A stretch of 64,000 bases of DNA, taken from NCBI RefSeq assembly GCF_003755185.1, contig NZ_RKIC01000009.1, forward strand, positions 682,001 through 746,000, read 5' to 3'. The notes under the pieces are model-generated. The model searched no databases, was not told where the DNA came from, and saw only the letters and a program-made list of their open reading frames with translations. How positions within the stretch are numbered: the first letter of the stretch is position 1; the number at the start of each line of letters is the position of its first letter. Origin of the DNA: Frigoribacterium sp. PhB24 (lineage in GTDB: Bacteria; Actinomycetota; Actinomycetes; Actinomycetales; Microbacteriaceae). The translations under genes were made by a program, and so were the position numbers. Below are positions 26,678-35,539 of this stretch, one piece after another.

Positions 26678-27421
26678 TCAGGCCGCGGGCGGGAGCGTCC
26701 AGTCGACGGGTTCGCCGCCCTGGGCGACCAGCAGCTCGTTCGCCCGGCTGAACGGCCGCGAACCGAAGAAACCGCGTGACGCCGACAAGGGGCTCGGGTG
26801 GGGTGACTCGATCGAGGGGACGTCGCCGAGCAGAGGCTTGAGTGCCGACGCGTCACGGCCCCAGAGGATGGCCACGAGAGGGCCTCCGCGTGCCGCCAGG
26901 ACCTCGATCGCCCGCTGGGTGACCGGCTCCCAGCCTTTGCCGCGGTGCGACGCCGTCTCGCCCGGGCGCACCGTGAGCACCCGGTTGAGCAGCAGCACGC
27001 CGTTGCGTGACCACGAGGTGAGGTCGCCGTGCTCGACGACCGGCACGCCGAGGTCGTCGTGCAGTTCGCGGTAGACGTTGGCGAGGCTGCGCGGCACCGG
27101 GCGGACGTGGGGGTCGACGGCGAACGACAGTCCGATCGGGTGGCCGGGCGTCGGGTAGGGGTCCTGACCGACCACGAGGACGCGGACGTCGTCGAGCGGC
27201 TGCCGGAAGGCCCGCAGCACGTTCTCGCCCGCGGGCAGGTAACCGCGGCCCGCGCGCACCTCGGAGCGCAGGTACTCGCCCATGTCGGCGATGCGGTCGG
27301 CGACGGGCTCGAGCGCCGACGCCCACGACGGGTCGATCTGCTCGGAGAGCGGTCGACGGTGGTCGTGCGCCTCGTTTCGGGACTGCTCGCCGCCCTGGCC
27401 GGGGCCGGTCGCGTCGGTCAC
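26678..27421 (-). CDS. ung: Uracil-DNA glycosylase (family 1)
   Basis: 247 residues. It excises uracil from DNA, the first step of base excision repair. Catalytic motifs: water-activating Asp87 in [19 protein letters not shown] (stacking segment), and His208 in [24 protein letters not shown] 27421 overlaps the stop of the upstream S51-like gene by 4 nt, which fixes the start; the extra open frame upstream is within that gene. Third gene of the phosphoribosyltransferase/S51/ung operon. Confidence 0.96.
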   Translation of the reverse strand: MTDATGPGQGGEQSRNEAHDHRRPLSEQIDPSWASALEPVADRIADMGEYLRSEVRAGRGYLPAGENVLRAFRQPLDDVRVLVVGQDPYPTPGHPIGLSFAVDPHVRPVPRSLANVYRELHDDLGVPVVEHGDLTSWSRNGVLLLNRVLTVRPGETASHRGKGWEPVTQRAIEVLAARGGPLVAILWGRDASALKPLLGDVPSIESPHPSPLSASRGFFGSRPFSRANELLVAQGGEPVDWTLPPAA

Positions 27422-28161
27422 TCGACCCCGAGCGTGCCGACCGAGACGCCGACGATCTCGCCGTCGTCGTCGAGCTGCGGTTCGACGCGCCAGACGCTTC
27501 CCGTTCCCAGCACCGCGAGGGCGCCCTCGCCGACGACCAGGGCCGTGTTCTCGTCGATGGCGACGCCGCCCCGGACCAGCCCGGCCTCGGTGGCGGCGAT
27601 GAGCCGGGTCAGGGTGCCCCACTGGGCGGCGTGCACGTCGATGGCGAGGTCGACCAGGCCGAGTCCGTCCGCCAGGGTCACCTCGTCGAGGTCTTCGGCG
27701 GCGTCCTCCGGGCAGACCGGCACGTCGCCGATCAGCCAGCCGCCGAGCAGGGCGCGGTCGGCGGCGATCATCGCCCCGGCCGAGAAACCGAGGTAGGGCA
27801 GCCCGTCGGCGACGAGCAGGCGCACCTGGTCGATCAGCGGCGCGACGGCGTCGAGGTAGGCCGGGGTGAGACCGCCCGCGACCAGCAACCCGTCGACGTC
27901 GCTGAGCACGCGGGTGTCGAACTCGTCCCCGGCGGTGACGATGGTGGTGAGCGCCTCGCAGCGCCCGCCGGCGGCGATCATGGCGGGGTAGCCGTCACGG
28001 AACTCTGCCGACGGCGACTCGTCGGCGACGACGATCAACACGGCGATGCGGGGCACGCTGCGGCCGACGGCGGCACCGCGCACGGCGGCCTCGGCCACGA
28101 AGAGGTCGTAGAGCTCGGTGTCGTCGGGGGACCAGCCGCCGCCCACGAGGTGGATGCTCAC
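27418..28161 (-). CDS. Peptidase S51-like (Type 1 GATase-like) protein
   Basis: 247 residues with the S51/cyanophycinase fold: [15 protein letters not shown] and the nucleophile elbow [17 protein letters not shown] (Ser127). S51 members are aspartyl dipeptidases or cyanophycinases; which applies here is unclear, and the acidic partner and His positions could not be aligned with certainty. GTG 28161 overlaps the upstream phosphoribosyltransferase stop, and its own stop overlaps ung, so the three are translationally coupled. Confidence 0.82.
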   Translation of the reverse strand: MSIHLVGGGWSPDDTELYDLFVAEAAVRGAAVGRSVPRIAVLIVVADESPSAEFRDGYPAMIAAGGRCEALTTIVTAGDEFDTRVLSDVDGLLVAGGLTPAYLDAVAPLIDQVRLLVADGLPYLGFSAGAMIAADRALLGGWLIGDVPVCPEDAAEDLDEVTLADGLGLVDLAIDVHAAQWGTLTRLIAATEAGLVRGGVAIDENTALVVGEGALAVLGTGSVWRVEPQLDDDGEIVGVSVGTLGVE

Positions 28162-28706
28162 GCGCCGACCCCCGAGCCGACCTCGCGGGTCACCGGCGGC
28201 AGCGCGCTCCACGGGAAGGTGATCCACTGATCGGTGCGCTTCCAGACGAAGTCGGGCTCGAGCACCGTGCGAGGCTTGCTGTACAGGCAGACGGTGCGCA
28301 CCTCGGCGGCGACCTCGGCGAGCAGGTCGCGCACGAGCACGAGGGTGCGGCCCGAGTCGGACACGTCGTCGACGACGAGCACCTTCTTGCCTTCGAGTGA
28401 CGGTGCGTCGAGCGTCGGCGGCAGCAGCACGGGCTCGGGGAGCCGCTCGTCGACGCCCGTGTAGAACTCGACGTTGATCGAGCCGCACATCTTGGTGTCG
28501 AGCGCGTAGGCCACGGCCCCGGCGAGCACGAGCCCGCCCCGGGCGACGGCGACGATCACGTCGGGTGCGAACCCCGCCTGGACGACGTCCGAGGCCAGGT
28601 GGCGGGCGGCCTCACCGAACTCGAGCCAACCCAGCACCTCTCTCTCGGGAGCCTCGACCTCGGGTCGTGCGGGGGCGGCCTGGCTGTCGTCGGGTGGGGT
28701 GACCAT
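28158..28706 (-). CDS. Phosphoribosyltransferase (xanthine/hypoxanthine PRT-like)
   Basis: 182 residues, type I PRT fold with the PRPP loop in KVLVVDDVSDSGRTLVLVRD. It has the VARGGLVLAGAVAYALDTK opening and the C-terminal PDFVWKRTDQWITFPW hood segment seen in xanthine phosphoribosyltransferase-like proteins, suggesting purine-base salvage. ATG 28706 (MVTPPDDSQ) is used; a few in-frame starts exist upstream. It opens the three-gene operon with the S51-like gene and ung. Confidence 0.85.
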   Translation of the reverse strand: MVTPPDDSQAAPARPEVEAPEREVLGWLEFGEAARHLASDVVQAGFAPDVIVAVARGGLVLAGAVAYALDTKMCGSINVEFYTGVDERLPEPVLLPPTLDAPSLEGKKVLVVDDVSDSGRTLVLVRDLLAEVAAEVRTVCLYSKPRTVLEPDFVWKRTDQWITFPWSALPPVTREVGSGVGA

Positions 28707-28740
28707 GCCGACAACCGTAACGCGCGCAGGCCCCCACGCG

Positions 28741-29505
28741 TCACGCGGGGACCCAGGCACCCCCGGGAGGCGCGAAGACGGTGTCGACGCCGTCGGACCA
28801 GAGCAGCGAGTCGGGCTCGCGGTCGGTGACGCCCGGCAGGCCGCCGTCCGACACCAGCTCGTCGTCGAGGTCGACCAGCTCGGCCCGACGCAGCGACCAG
28901 GCGTCGTGGCGGTTCGGCCAGTACCGCGTGCGGCCGCCCCGGGCGACGTGCATGCCCCAGCGGGCGGTGAGGAACTCGGCGAGCGGGTCGCCGTCGACGA
29001 CCTCGTCGGTCGGACGGACGGCCAGGCGCGACGACGGGTTCGCCCCCGGCCCGAGTCGAGTGCTGCGGTACGTCACGACCCCGTCGGCCCGGGTCTCGTG
29101 CATCGACGACCACCGGTACGGCAGTCCGAGCCCGACGTTGGCGGCCAGCACCGAGACGAGGCGCTGCGCCTCGAGGGTGCGGAACACCACGCCGCGACGC
29201 CCGAGGGCGTCGACCGAGTAGAGCCGCACGTTCGTCTCGAGGAAGTCACCGGCCCAAGGCACGGCGGGCAGTGGCCCGAAGGCGCTGCCGGTCAGCTTGA
29301 ACGGGATGAGCCCGACCCACGTCGAGCCGTCGAACACGTCGGGCCGGGTACCGGGTGGCAGCAGCGGTGCGACACGGTCGGGCTCGACCCGCCAGTGCGC
29401 GAAGGCCAGCCCGCCCCAGTGCTGCCGGATGAACGCCGGGCGCAGCAACGGAGGCGCGGTGCGGGTCACCGGATCGGGCTCGGCCCCCGGTGTGGTCAGG
29501 TCCAT
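28741..29505 (-). CDS. DUF2071 family protein
   Basis: 254 residues matching DUF2071 (YqjF-like): LLRPAFIRQHWGGLAFAHWRVEPDRVAPLLPPGT, WVGLIPFKLTG and the ETNVRLYS segment are the recognised conserved pieces, with a C-terminal RTRYWPNRHDAWSLRRAEL. The function is unknown; acetoacetate-decarboxylase-like folds are proposed for the family. ATG 29505 (MDLTTPGAE) opens near the domain. It lies 34 bp upstream of the phosphoribosyltransferase start, on the same strand. Confidence 0.85.
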   Translation of the reverse strand: MDLTTPGAEPDPVTRTAPPLLRPAFIRQHWGGLAFAHWRVEPDRVAPLLPPGTRPDVFDGSTWVGLIPFKLTGSAFGPLPAVPWAGDFLETNVRLYSVDALGRRGVVFRTLEAQRLVSVLAANVGLGLPYRWSSMHETRADGVVTYRSTRLGPGANPSSRLAVRPTDEVVDGDPLAEFLTARWGMHVARGGRTRYWPNRHDAWSLRRAELVDLDDELVSDGGLPGVTDREPDSLLWSDGVDTVFAPPGGAWVPA

Positions 29506-29601
29506 GCCCGCCACGCTACGGACGCCGCCCCTGAACGGTCCACAGCTGGCCACGGGTGTCGCCGCCGGGACCGACGACGCGCCCCTTCCGGGCGGTCACG
29601 G

Positions 29602-30564
29602 TCACCGGCGGACGGTGGCCGAGCGCAGGGGTTCGAGCTGGTCGAGCGGCAGGCCGATGCGCGTCCCCCGCACCCGGCCGAGCAGGCGACCGGTCACGAG
29701 GGCGATCGCGGCGGCGGCCAGCACCGTCGTGCCCCGACGGCGACCGACGAACGACGACCACGCGCTCGAGGCCAGGCGAGCGAACGCGACGCCCCGGAGG
29801 GTGTCGCCGTCGCCATCCCCTCCGATCGAGCGGCGCAGTGCGACCTGGGCGACACCACGGTCGACGGCGGCGCCCACGACGGAACGTCGACGGGTCTCGC
29901 CGGGGTGTACGGTGCGCGAGACGCGGGCCAACGAGGCCGAGACGACCCGCGCCTCCGGCTCGTCCGCCGCCAGACGCAGGCACAACTCCACGAACTCGGC
30001 ACCGCGGGGCACGCCCTCACGGGCGTCGAGGCCGCTGGCCAGGCCGCCGACCTGCAGCAGGTCCCACCGTCGGAAGGCCACGGTGGCACCCGCCACGTCG
30101 TCGAGCCCGACGAGGCCGTCGGGTCGCGAGCGGGGCGTGCAGTCGACGGCCCAGAGCAGGTCGTCCGGCAGGGCCGACGCGGCCGTGCCGGGCCAGGTCG
30201 GTTCGGTCCGACCGACGACGGCGATCACGTCGACCTGGTCGAACGGCGCGGCGAGGGCCCGGGCCCAGCCGGCGTGGGCGACGCAGTCCGCGGCGAGGAA
30301 CGCCACGACGTCGCCACGCGCGGACTCGATCCCGGTGTCGCGGCTGCCGGCGAGCCCCGGTGTGCGCGTGTTGTCGACGACCACGAGGTCGTCGTACCGG
30401 TGGCGCAGGTGGTCGCGGAGTCGCGGCGCCCGATCGACGACGGCCACGACGTCGTGCACGTCCCCGTCGCGCAGGACGGAGTCGAGTGCGGCCGTCAGAC
30501 CGTCGAACGGGGTGGAGCCGTCGGCGCAGACGACGACGCTGACGCGGGGGGCCGGGCGGTTCAC
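29602..30564 (-). CDS. Family 2 glycosyltransferase-like protein
   Basis: 320 residues. The N-terminal PRVSVVVCADGSTPFDGLTAALDSVL and a LAGSRDTGIESARGDVVAFLAADC stretch form a GT-A Rossmann-type start; the DxD position is LAADC, so a canonical DXD is absent. The C-terminal part has a hydrophobic segment (TVLAAAAIALVTGRLLG) that may anchor it to the membrane. Donor and acceptor are unknown. GTG 30564 overlaps the stop of a short upstream open stretch (30561-30674, minus) by 4 nt. Confidence 0.82.
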   Translation of the reverse strand: MNRPAPRVSVVVCADGSTPFDGLTAALDSVLRDGDVHDVVAVVDRAPRLRDHLRHRYDDLVVVDNTRTPGLAGSRDTGIESARGDVVAFLAADCVAHAGWARALAAPFDQVDVIAVVGRTEPTWPGTAASALPDDLLWAVDCTPRSRPDGLVGLDDVAGATVAFRRWDLLQVGGLASGLDAREGVPRGAEFVELCLRLAADEPEARVVSASLARVSRTVHPGETRRRSVVGAAVDRGVAQVALRRSIGGDGDGDTLRGVAFARLASSAWSSFVGRRRGTTVLAAAAIALVTGRLLGRVRGTRIGLPLDQLEPLRSATVRR

Positions 30565-31182
30565 GCGGTGCCTCCGCGGGGGGTGCGGCGGGTGGACGGG
30601 CGGAGAGCCGGCAGGGGCGGGCGGACGCGGAGGGTCACGGGGGTTCCTCGGGGTTCGTCGACGGTCGCCGTCACGCCGCGGGCGGGCGCGTTCGGGTGGC
30701 GACCCTCGTCGGAGGGTGCGTTCGGTGACGTCGTCGGGTGGGTGGCCCGGCGTCGTCGGCCACCGGTCGATTCGGGCGACCGCGGCAGAGGCTCGCCCCG
30801 GATTCGGGTTCGGGGCGTCCTGACGTCGACAACGCTACGCGGGGGTCGCTGGGAACACGAGACACGAGGGCCTCCCCCGTTCGAGGGGGCCTCGTCCGGG
30901 TGACGTCCGGGTGGGGCCCGACCCGTGCCGGTACGCATCGGGTGAGGCCCGCGATCCCGCGCGGTTCCGCGGCCCGTCGGGCCCGGGACCGCGGGAGGCG
31001 CGGGTGCCGTCCTTGCCGTCCGTCCGGTCGCCGATCGGGTCGCCCCAGGTCGGAACCACCCCCTGGTGACCCGCGCGACGCGTCGCGCGTCCGGCCGTGG
31101 CCCCGGCCCGTCACCCGGTCGGCACCCGCGCGGGCGCCGGTAGGGTCGGGACCGACCCACCAACACGAGAGGACGTCGACGA
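30565..31182. other. 618-bp divergent spacer, mostly without recognisable genes
   Basis: Between the glycosyltransferase (minus) and the hypothetical gene (plus). A possible 37-codon tail (GTG 30674 to TGA 30561, VTATVDEPRGTPVTLRV...) would overlap the glycosyltransferase by 4 nt but has no RBS that I can see and no known homology, so I treat it as doubtful. A G/C-rich imperfect hairpin (about 30864-30896, CCTCCCC/GGGGGCC) may be a terminator or leader. The ORFs in this block are not protein-like. Otherwise I see nothing. Confidence 0.5.
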
Positions 31183-31785
31183 GTGCCCCACGGCCCCGGT
31201 ACGCGCCGCCGCGCGGAACGCACCGCTCTCGAGCGCGCCGTCGACGAAGGGCTCCTGATCGTCCGGTCGGCCCTGGTCGTCGCCGTGACGAACCGGATCA
31301 TCCGCCGGGCCCTGCAAGAGCACCTGCCGTTCGACGATGACGTCGCCACCCGGGCCGCCCGCGACGAGATCGACCGGTTGACCGACGAGCAGACCGCTGC
31401 CGCCGTCCGGGTGCGCCGGCTGCGCCGGATGACCGGGCGGTCGTACGGGCAGTCACGCCACCAGTTCGACTACCGCCCCGAGGACGTCGACGCGTTGAAG
31501 CTGCGCGAGGCCGCCTCGAAGGGCGTGGCCCGGGCACTGGCCGCCCGCCGGGACGACGACGACTTCGTGGCCGAGGTCGTGGCGGCCGCCCGCGCACGGG
31601 CGTGGGACGACGTCGGGCAGACCGTCGTCGATCGGCTCGGCTGGGCCGCCCGTCCCGACGACGACTACGACGACGGCCGTCACGAACGGCTGCGCGACCT
31701 CGTCGAGGGCGACCTCGCGGCGCTGCGCCGGGCCCGGTCGGATGCCGCCGACCCGGACGGCCCCCCGCGAGTCAGTCCTTCCTGA
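31183..31785 (+). CDS. Hypothetical soluble protein (200 aa)
   Basis: GTG 31183 behind GAGAGGA. A mostly helical, Arg/Asp-rich protein: an N-terminal AVDEGLLIVRSALVVAVTNRIIRRALQE helix, a middle RRMTGRSYGQSRHQFDYRPED stretch, and an Asp-rich C-terminal half. Family not recognised and no catalytic motif seen. It overlaps the convergent SDR by 14 bp at the stop codons. Confidence 0.7.
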   Translation: MPHGPGTRRRAERTALERAVDEGLLIVRSALVVAVTNRIIRRALQEHLPFDDDVATRAARDEIDRLTDEQTAAAVRVRRLRRMTGRSYGQSRHQFDYRPEDVDALKLREAASKGVARALAARRDDDDFVAEVVAAARARAWDDVGQTVVDRLGWAARPDDDYDDGRHERLRDLVEGDLAALRRARSDAADPDGPPRVSPS

Positions 31786-32548
31786 CCTTCAGCTCGCCCT
31801 TGGCGACCTTGTAGGTGGCCGCCTGCGCCACGGGCTTGATGGTCACCAGGTCGAGGTTGACGTGGGCCGGCAGCTCGACGGAGTGCACGATCGACTCGGC
31901 GACGTCGTCGGCCGTCAGCGGCGACTCGACGTCACGGTACACGGCGTCCGCGCGGTCCCGGTCACCGCCGAAGCGCACGAGCGAGAACTCCTCGGTGTGC
32001 ACCATTCCCGGCGCGATCTCGATCACCCGGATCGGCTCCCCCGCCAGCTCGAGCCGCAGCACGGCCACGAGGGCGTGCTCGGCGAACTTCGAGGCGTTGT
32101 AGCCGCCGCCGTTCTCGTACGCGACGTGGCCGGCGATCGAGGTGACCGTGACGATGTCGGCGCCCCGCGCCTCCTCGGCTCCGTGGCGCAGCGACGGCAG
32201 CAGGGCGGTGACCGCGCGCTTCGTGCCGAGCACGTTGACCTCGAACATGCGCTGCCAGTCGTCGATCGAGCCGTTCTCGACGCTGTCGAGTCCGAAGGCG
32301 CCGCCGGCGTTGTTGACGAGGGCGTGCAGCGGCCCGGTCGACTCGACGTGGGCCCGCAGGGCTGCCACGTCGTCGTCGCTGGTGAGGTCGGCCCGGAACC
32401 AGGTCGCCCCCGTCTCGTCGGCGAGCGCACGGAGGCGGTCCTCGCGCCGGGCGACCGCGAGCACCTCCCAGCCGCGCGAGCGGAACAGCCGTACCGTCGC
32501 CGCTCCGATACCCGAGCTGGCCCCCGTCACCACGACCCGTCCCACCAT
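31772..32548 (-). CDS. Short-chain dehydrogenase/reductase
   Basis: 258 residues: TGASSGIG (8-15), NNAGG, catalytic Tyr and Lys in YNASK (GGYNASKFAEH), and a PGMV substrate-loop segment. This is the classical NAD(P) SDR pattern; the substrate is unknown. ATG 32548 is fixed by a textbook Shine-Dalgarno, AGGAGGCGCAC directly before ATG, which is also a near-copy of the repeated 10-mer. The coding strand holds another exact copy (32166-32175, read EEARG). Confidence 0.92.
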   Translation of the reverse strand: MVGRVVVTGASSGIGAATVRLFRSRGWEVLAVARREDRLRALADETGATWFRADLTSDDDVAALRAHVESTGPLHALVNNAGGAFGLDSVENGSIDDWQRMFEVNVLGTKRAVTALLPSLRHGAEEARGADIVTVTSIAGHVAYENGGGYNASKFAEHALVAVLRLELAGEPIRVIEIAPGMVHTEEFSLVRFGGDRDRADAVYRDVESPLTADDVAESIVHSVELPAHVNLDLVTIKPVAQAATYKVAKGELKVRKD

Positions 32549-32626
32549 GTGCGCCTCCTGTCGTCTCGTTCGTCGTCGTCGCCCGTCGCGGACGCGCCCG
32601 GCCCACGCTAGCGGCCCCGTTACGCC

Positions 32627-32660
32627 CCGTGTCCGGCATCGTGGACGCCCGAGGACACGG
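32627..32660. promoter_or_regulatory. Inverted repeat upstream of metY
   Basis: CCGTGTCC (32627-32634) and GGACACGG (32653-32660), 18 nt apart, lie 73 bp before the metY start. Could be an operator or a leader hairpin; no SAM-riboswitch core is visible. Confidence 0.3.
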
Positions 32661-32732
32661 TCCGTAGCGTGGCTGTCACCGCAGACCCCGCCGACCACCC
32701 CGGCCCACGCACCCCGATCGCAGGAGCAGACC

Positions 32733-34064
32733 ATGACCGACGCCCAGCCCGACTGGAAGTTCGAGACGCAGCAGATCCACGCCGGGGCCCAGCCCGACCC
32801 CACGACGCACGCCCGCGCGACCCCGATCTACAAGACGACGTCGTACGTCTTCCGGGACGCGCAGCACGCGCAGGACCTGTTCGCCCTGGCCGAGAACGGC
32901 AACATCTACTCGCGCATCATGAACCCCACCCACGACGTCGTGGAGAAGCGCATCGCCGCGCTCGAGGGCGGGACGGGTGCCCTGCTCGTGTCGTCGGGTC
33001 AGGCCGCCTCGACCTTCGCGGTGCTGAACATCGCCGAGGCCGGCGACCACATCGTGTCGTCGTCGTCGATCTACGGCGGCACCTACAACCTGTTCAGGTA
33101 CACGCTCGCGAAGCTCGGCATCGAGACGACCTTCGTCGAGAACCAGGACGACGCCGACGAGTGGCGCCGCGCCGTGCGCCCGAACACGAAGCTGTTCTTC
33201 GCCGAGACGATCGGCAACCCGAAGATCAACATCCTCGACCTCGAGAAGGTGTCCGGGGTGGCGCACGCCGAGGGCGTGCCGCTGATCGTCGACAACACCA
33301 TCGCGACGCCCTACCTGATCCGACCGCTCGAGCACGGCGCCGACATCGTGGTGCACTCGGCGACGAAGTTCCTCGGCGGGCACGGCACGGTCATCGGCGG
33401 CTTCATCGTGGACGGCGGCACGTTCCCGTGGTCGGCCAACGCGGCTCGGTTCCCCGGGTTGACGCAGCCCGACCCCTCGTACCACGGGGCCGTCTACACC
33501 CAGGCGGTCGGCGACGCGCTGGCCTACGTCATCAAGGCCCGCGTGCAGCTGCTGCGCGACCTCGGCGCGTCGAACAGCCCCGACACCGCCTTCTCGTTGA
33601 TCCAGGGCATCGAGACGCTCAGCCTGCGCATCGAACGACACGTCCAGAACGCGCAGGAGGTGGCCGAGTGGCTCGACGCCCGCGACGACGTCGCCGCGGT
33701 CTACTACGCGGGCCTGCCGACCAGCCCGTGGTACGCGGCGGCGAACAAGTACGCCCCCCGGGGCGTCGGGGCCGTCCTCTCGTTCGAGTTGAAGGGGGGT
33801 GTCGACGCCGGCCGCGCCCTCGTCGACCACCTGCGACTGTTCAGCCACCTCGCCAACATCGGCGACGTGCGCAGCCTCGTCATCCACCCCGCCTCGACGA
33901 CGCACTCGCAGCTCACCCCCGAGCAGCAGTTGACGACCGGGGTCACCCCGGGACTCGTCCGGCTCTCGGTCGGCCTCGAGAACGTCGACGACCTCAAGGC
34001 CGACCTCGACGCGGGCTTCGCCGCGGCACGCGCCGTCACCCGGGAGGCGCTGCGCAGCAGCTAG
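32733..34064 (+). CDS. metY: O-acetylhomoserine (thiol)-lyase
   Basis: 443-residue Cys/Met-metabolism PLP enzyme that makes homocysteine from O-acetylhomoserine and sulfide. PLP Lys212 is in [11 protein letters not shown]; other family segments are [29 protein letters not shown] and the DNTIATPYL block. The C-terminus carries [28 protein letters not shown], typical of MetY rather than cystathionine gamma-synthase. ATG 32733 follows AGGAGCAGACC. It lies 100 bp before metX on the same strand, with a hairpin between them. Confidence 0.95.
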   Translation: MTDAQPDWKFETQQIHAGAQPDPTTHARATPIYKTTSYVFRDAQHAQDLFALAENGNIYSRIMNPTHDVVEKRIAALEGGTGALLVSSGQAASTFAVLNIAEAGDHIVSSSSIYGGTYNLFRYTLAKLGIETTFVENQDDADEWRRAVRPNTKLFFAETIGNPKINILDLEKVSGVAHAEGVPLIVDNTIATPYLIRPLEHGADIVVHSATKFLGGHGTVIGGFIVDGGTFPWSANAARFPGLTQPDPSYHGAVYTQAVGDALAYVIKARVQLLRDLGASNSPDTAFSLIQGIETLSLRIERHVQNAQEVAEWLDARDDVAAVYYAGLPTSPWYAAANKYAPRGVGAVLSFELKGGVDAGRALVDHLRLFSHLANIGDVRSLVIHPASTTHSQLTPEQQLTTGVTPGLVRLSVGLENVDDLKADLDAGFAAARAVTREALRSS

Positions 34065-34100
34065 GACGGCCGCGCGGGTCGCGCGGGTCGCGGCGGACCC

Positions 34101-34141
34101 GAGGAGGCGCGGTGCGCGTAACAAACGCACCGCGCCTCCTC
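34101..34141. terminator. 16-bp hairpin between metY and metX, made of two copies of the 10-mer
   Basis: Perfect arms GAGGAGGCGCGGTGCG and CGCACCGCGCCTCCTC with a 9-nt loop. It sits between two co-directional genes that function in one pathway, so it may attenuate transcription into metX rather than simply end the metY message. Confidence 0.7.
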
Positions 34142-34164
34142 GGCTCGTCCAGGATGGACGACAC

Positions 34165-35364
34165 ATGGACTGGCAGAGCACACCCGAGGACACCGTCCCG
34201 TCGAGCGTCGTCAGCGAGCGCACCCGGCTGGCGATGCTGGGGCGCCCGCCGGTCACCGGAGCCTGGCGTGACGGCGACGACCCCGGAGGGCGGTCGTTCG
34301 GGTCACTGGACGAGCTCGCGCTCGAGAGCGGTGTGGTGCTGCCCCGGGCGCGACTGGCGTTCGAGACCTGGGGCGAGCTCGACGCCGACCGGGGCAACGC
34401 CGTGCTGGTCTCGCACGCCCTGACCGGAGACAGCCACGTCGCCGGGCCGGCCGGGCCCGGCCACCCCACGGCCGGCTGGTGGAACGGCGTCGTCGGCCCG
34501 GGCCTCGCGATCGACACCGACCGCTGGTTCGTCGTCGCACCGAACGTGCTCGGGGGCTGCCAGGGCAGCACGGGCCCCTCGTCGTTCGCCCCCGACGCCG
34601 TCGAATGGGGCTCGAGGTTCCCGCACCTGACGATCCGCGACCAGGTCGCCGCCCAGGCCGCCCTCGCCGACCGCCTCGGCATCGACCGCTGGGCCGCGGT
34701 CGTCGGCGGCTCGATGGGGGGCATGCACGCCCTCGAGTGGGCGATCACGTACCCGTCGCGCGTCGCCCGCCTCGCCGTGCTGGCCGCGCCGCCGGTCGTG
34801 AGCGCCGACCAGATCGGCCTCAACACCGTGCAGTACGAGGCGATCCGCATGGATTCCGCCTTCGACGGAGGCGACTACTACGACGCGGTCGACGGCCCCT
34901 ACCGCGGCCTCGCCCTCGCGCGCCGCATGGCCCTGCTGAACTACCGCTCCCCCGACGAGCTCAACGCCCGGTTCGGACGCAGCTGGCAGAGCGAGATCTC
35001 GCCGCTGGGCGGCCCGGGGCGGTTCCAGGTCGAGAGCTACCTCGACTTCCACGGCAACAAGTTCACCCGTCGTTTCGACGCGGGCAGCTACGTGACGTTG
35101 CTCGGGGCGATGAACTCGCACGACGTGGGACGCGACCGGGGCGGCGTCGCCGCGGCCCTGAACCGCATCACGGCTCCGACGCTCGTCCTCGGCGTCGACA
35201 GCGACCGGCTGTTCCCCGTGTCCGACCAGCGAGAGGTCGCACGACACCTGCGGCACGGCCTGGACGGTCATGACGTGGCCGTCGTCGAGAGCCCGTACGG
35301 ACACGACGGATTCCTCATCGAGGCCGACGCGGTGGGCGCTCACCTGCGCCGCCTGCTCGACTGA
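34165..35364 (+). CDS. metX: Homoserine O-acetyltransferase
   Basis: 399 residues, alpha/beta-hydrolase fold. It acetylates homoserine with acetyl-CoA, supplying the metY substrate. Nucleophile Ser183 is in GGSMGGM; the catalytic Asp (GVDSDRLFP) and His (YGHDGFL) are present. VLVSHALTGDSHVAG and the PNVLGGCQGSTGPSS segment are characteristic of MetX. ATG 34165 is used (MDWQSTPEDTV); no strong RBS is visible. Confidence 0.95.
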   Translation: MDWQSTPEDTVPSSVVSERTRLAMLGRPPVTGAWRDGDDPGGRSFGSLDELALESGVVLPRARLAFETWGELDADRGNAVLVSHALTGDSHVAGPAGPGHPTAGWWNGVVGPGLAIDTDRWFVVAPNVLGGCQGSTGPSSFAPDAVEWGSRFPHLTIRDQVAAQAALADRLGIDRWAAVVGGSMGGMHALEWAITYPSRVARLAVLAAPPVVSADQIGLNTVQYEAIRMDSAFDGGDYYDAVDGPYRGLALARRMALLNYRSPDELNARFGRSWQSEISPLGGPGRFQVESYLDFHGNKFTRRFDAGSYVTLLGAMNSHDVGRDRGGVAAALNRITAPTLVLGVDSDRLFPVSDQREVARHLRHGLDGHDVAVVESPYGHDGFLIEADAVGAHLRRLLD

Positions 35365-35539
35365 CCCCACTTCGGTGGACACCCCGGGGTACAGTTCCGC
35401 GCCGCGACCGGATCGTTACCCGTCGGATCGGCGTTTCCGACCCTGCATGACCCCCTGAGAGGGGGCTGGATGTGAAAACATGAGGGGTCGCCAGCCACCC
35501 GGCACGAGCGACGACCCCGTCGGAAGCCACTCACGAACC

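Noticed and set aside
32549-32732. SAM riboswitch upstream of metY
   Set aside because: The region is short and shows only one inverted repeat; no SAM-I or SAM-IV core that I can recognise.
32676-34850. 724-codon antisense frame to metY and metX
   Set aside because: Composition shadow with no domains; the plus-strand genes are complete and recognisable.
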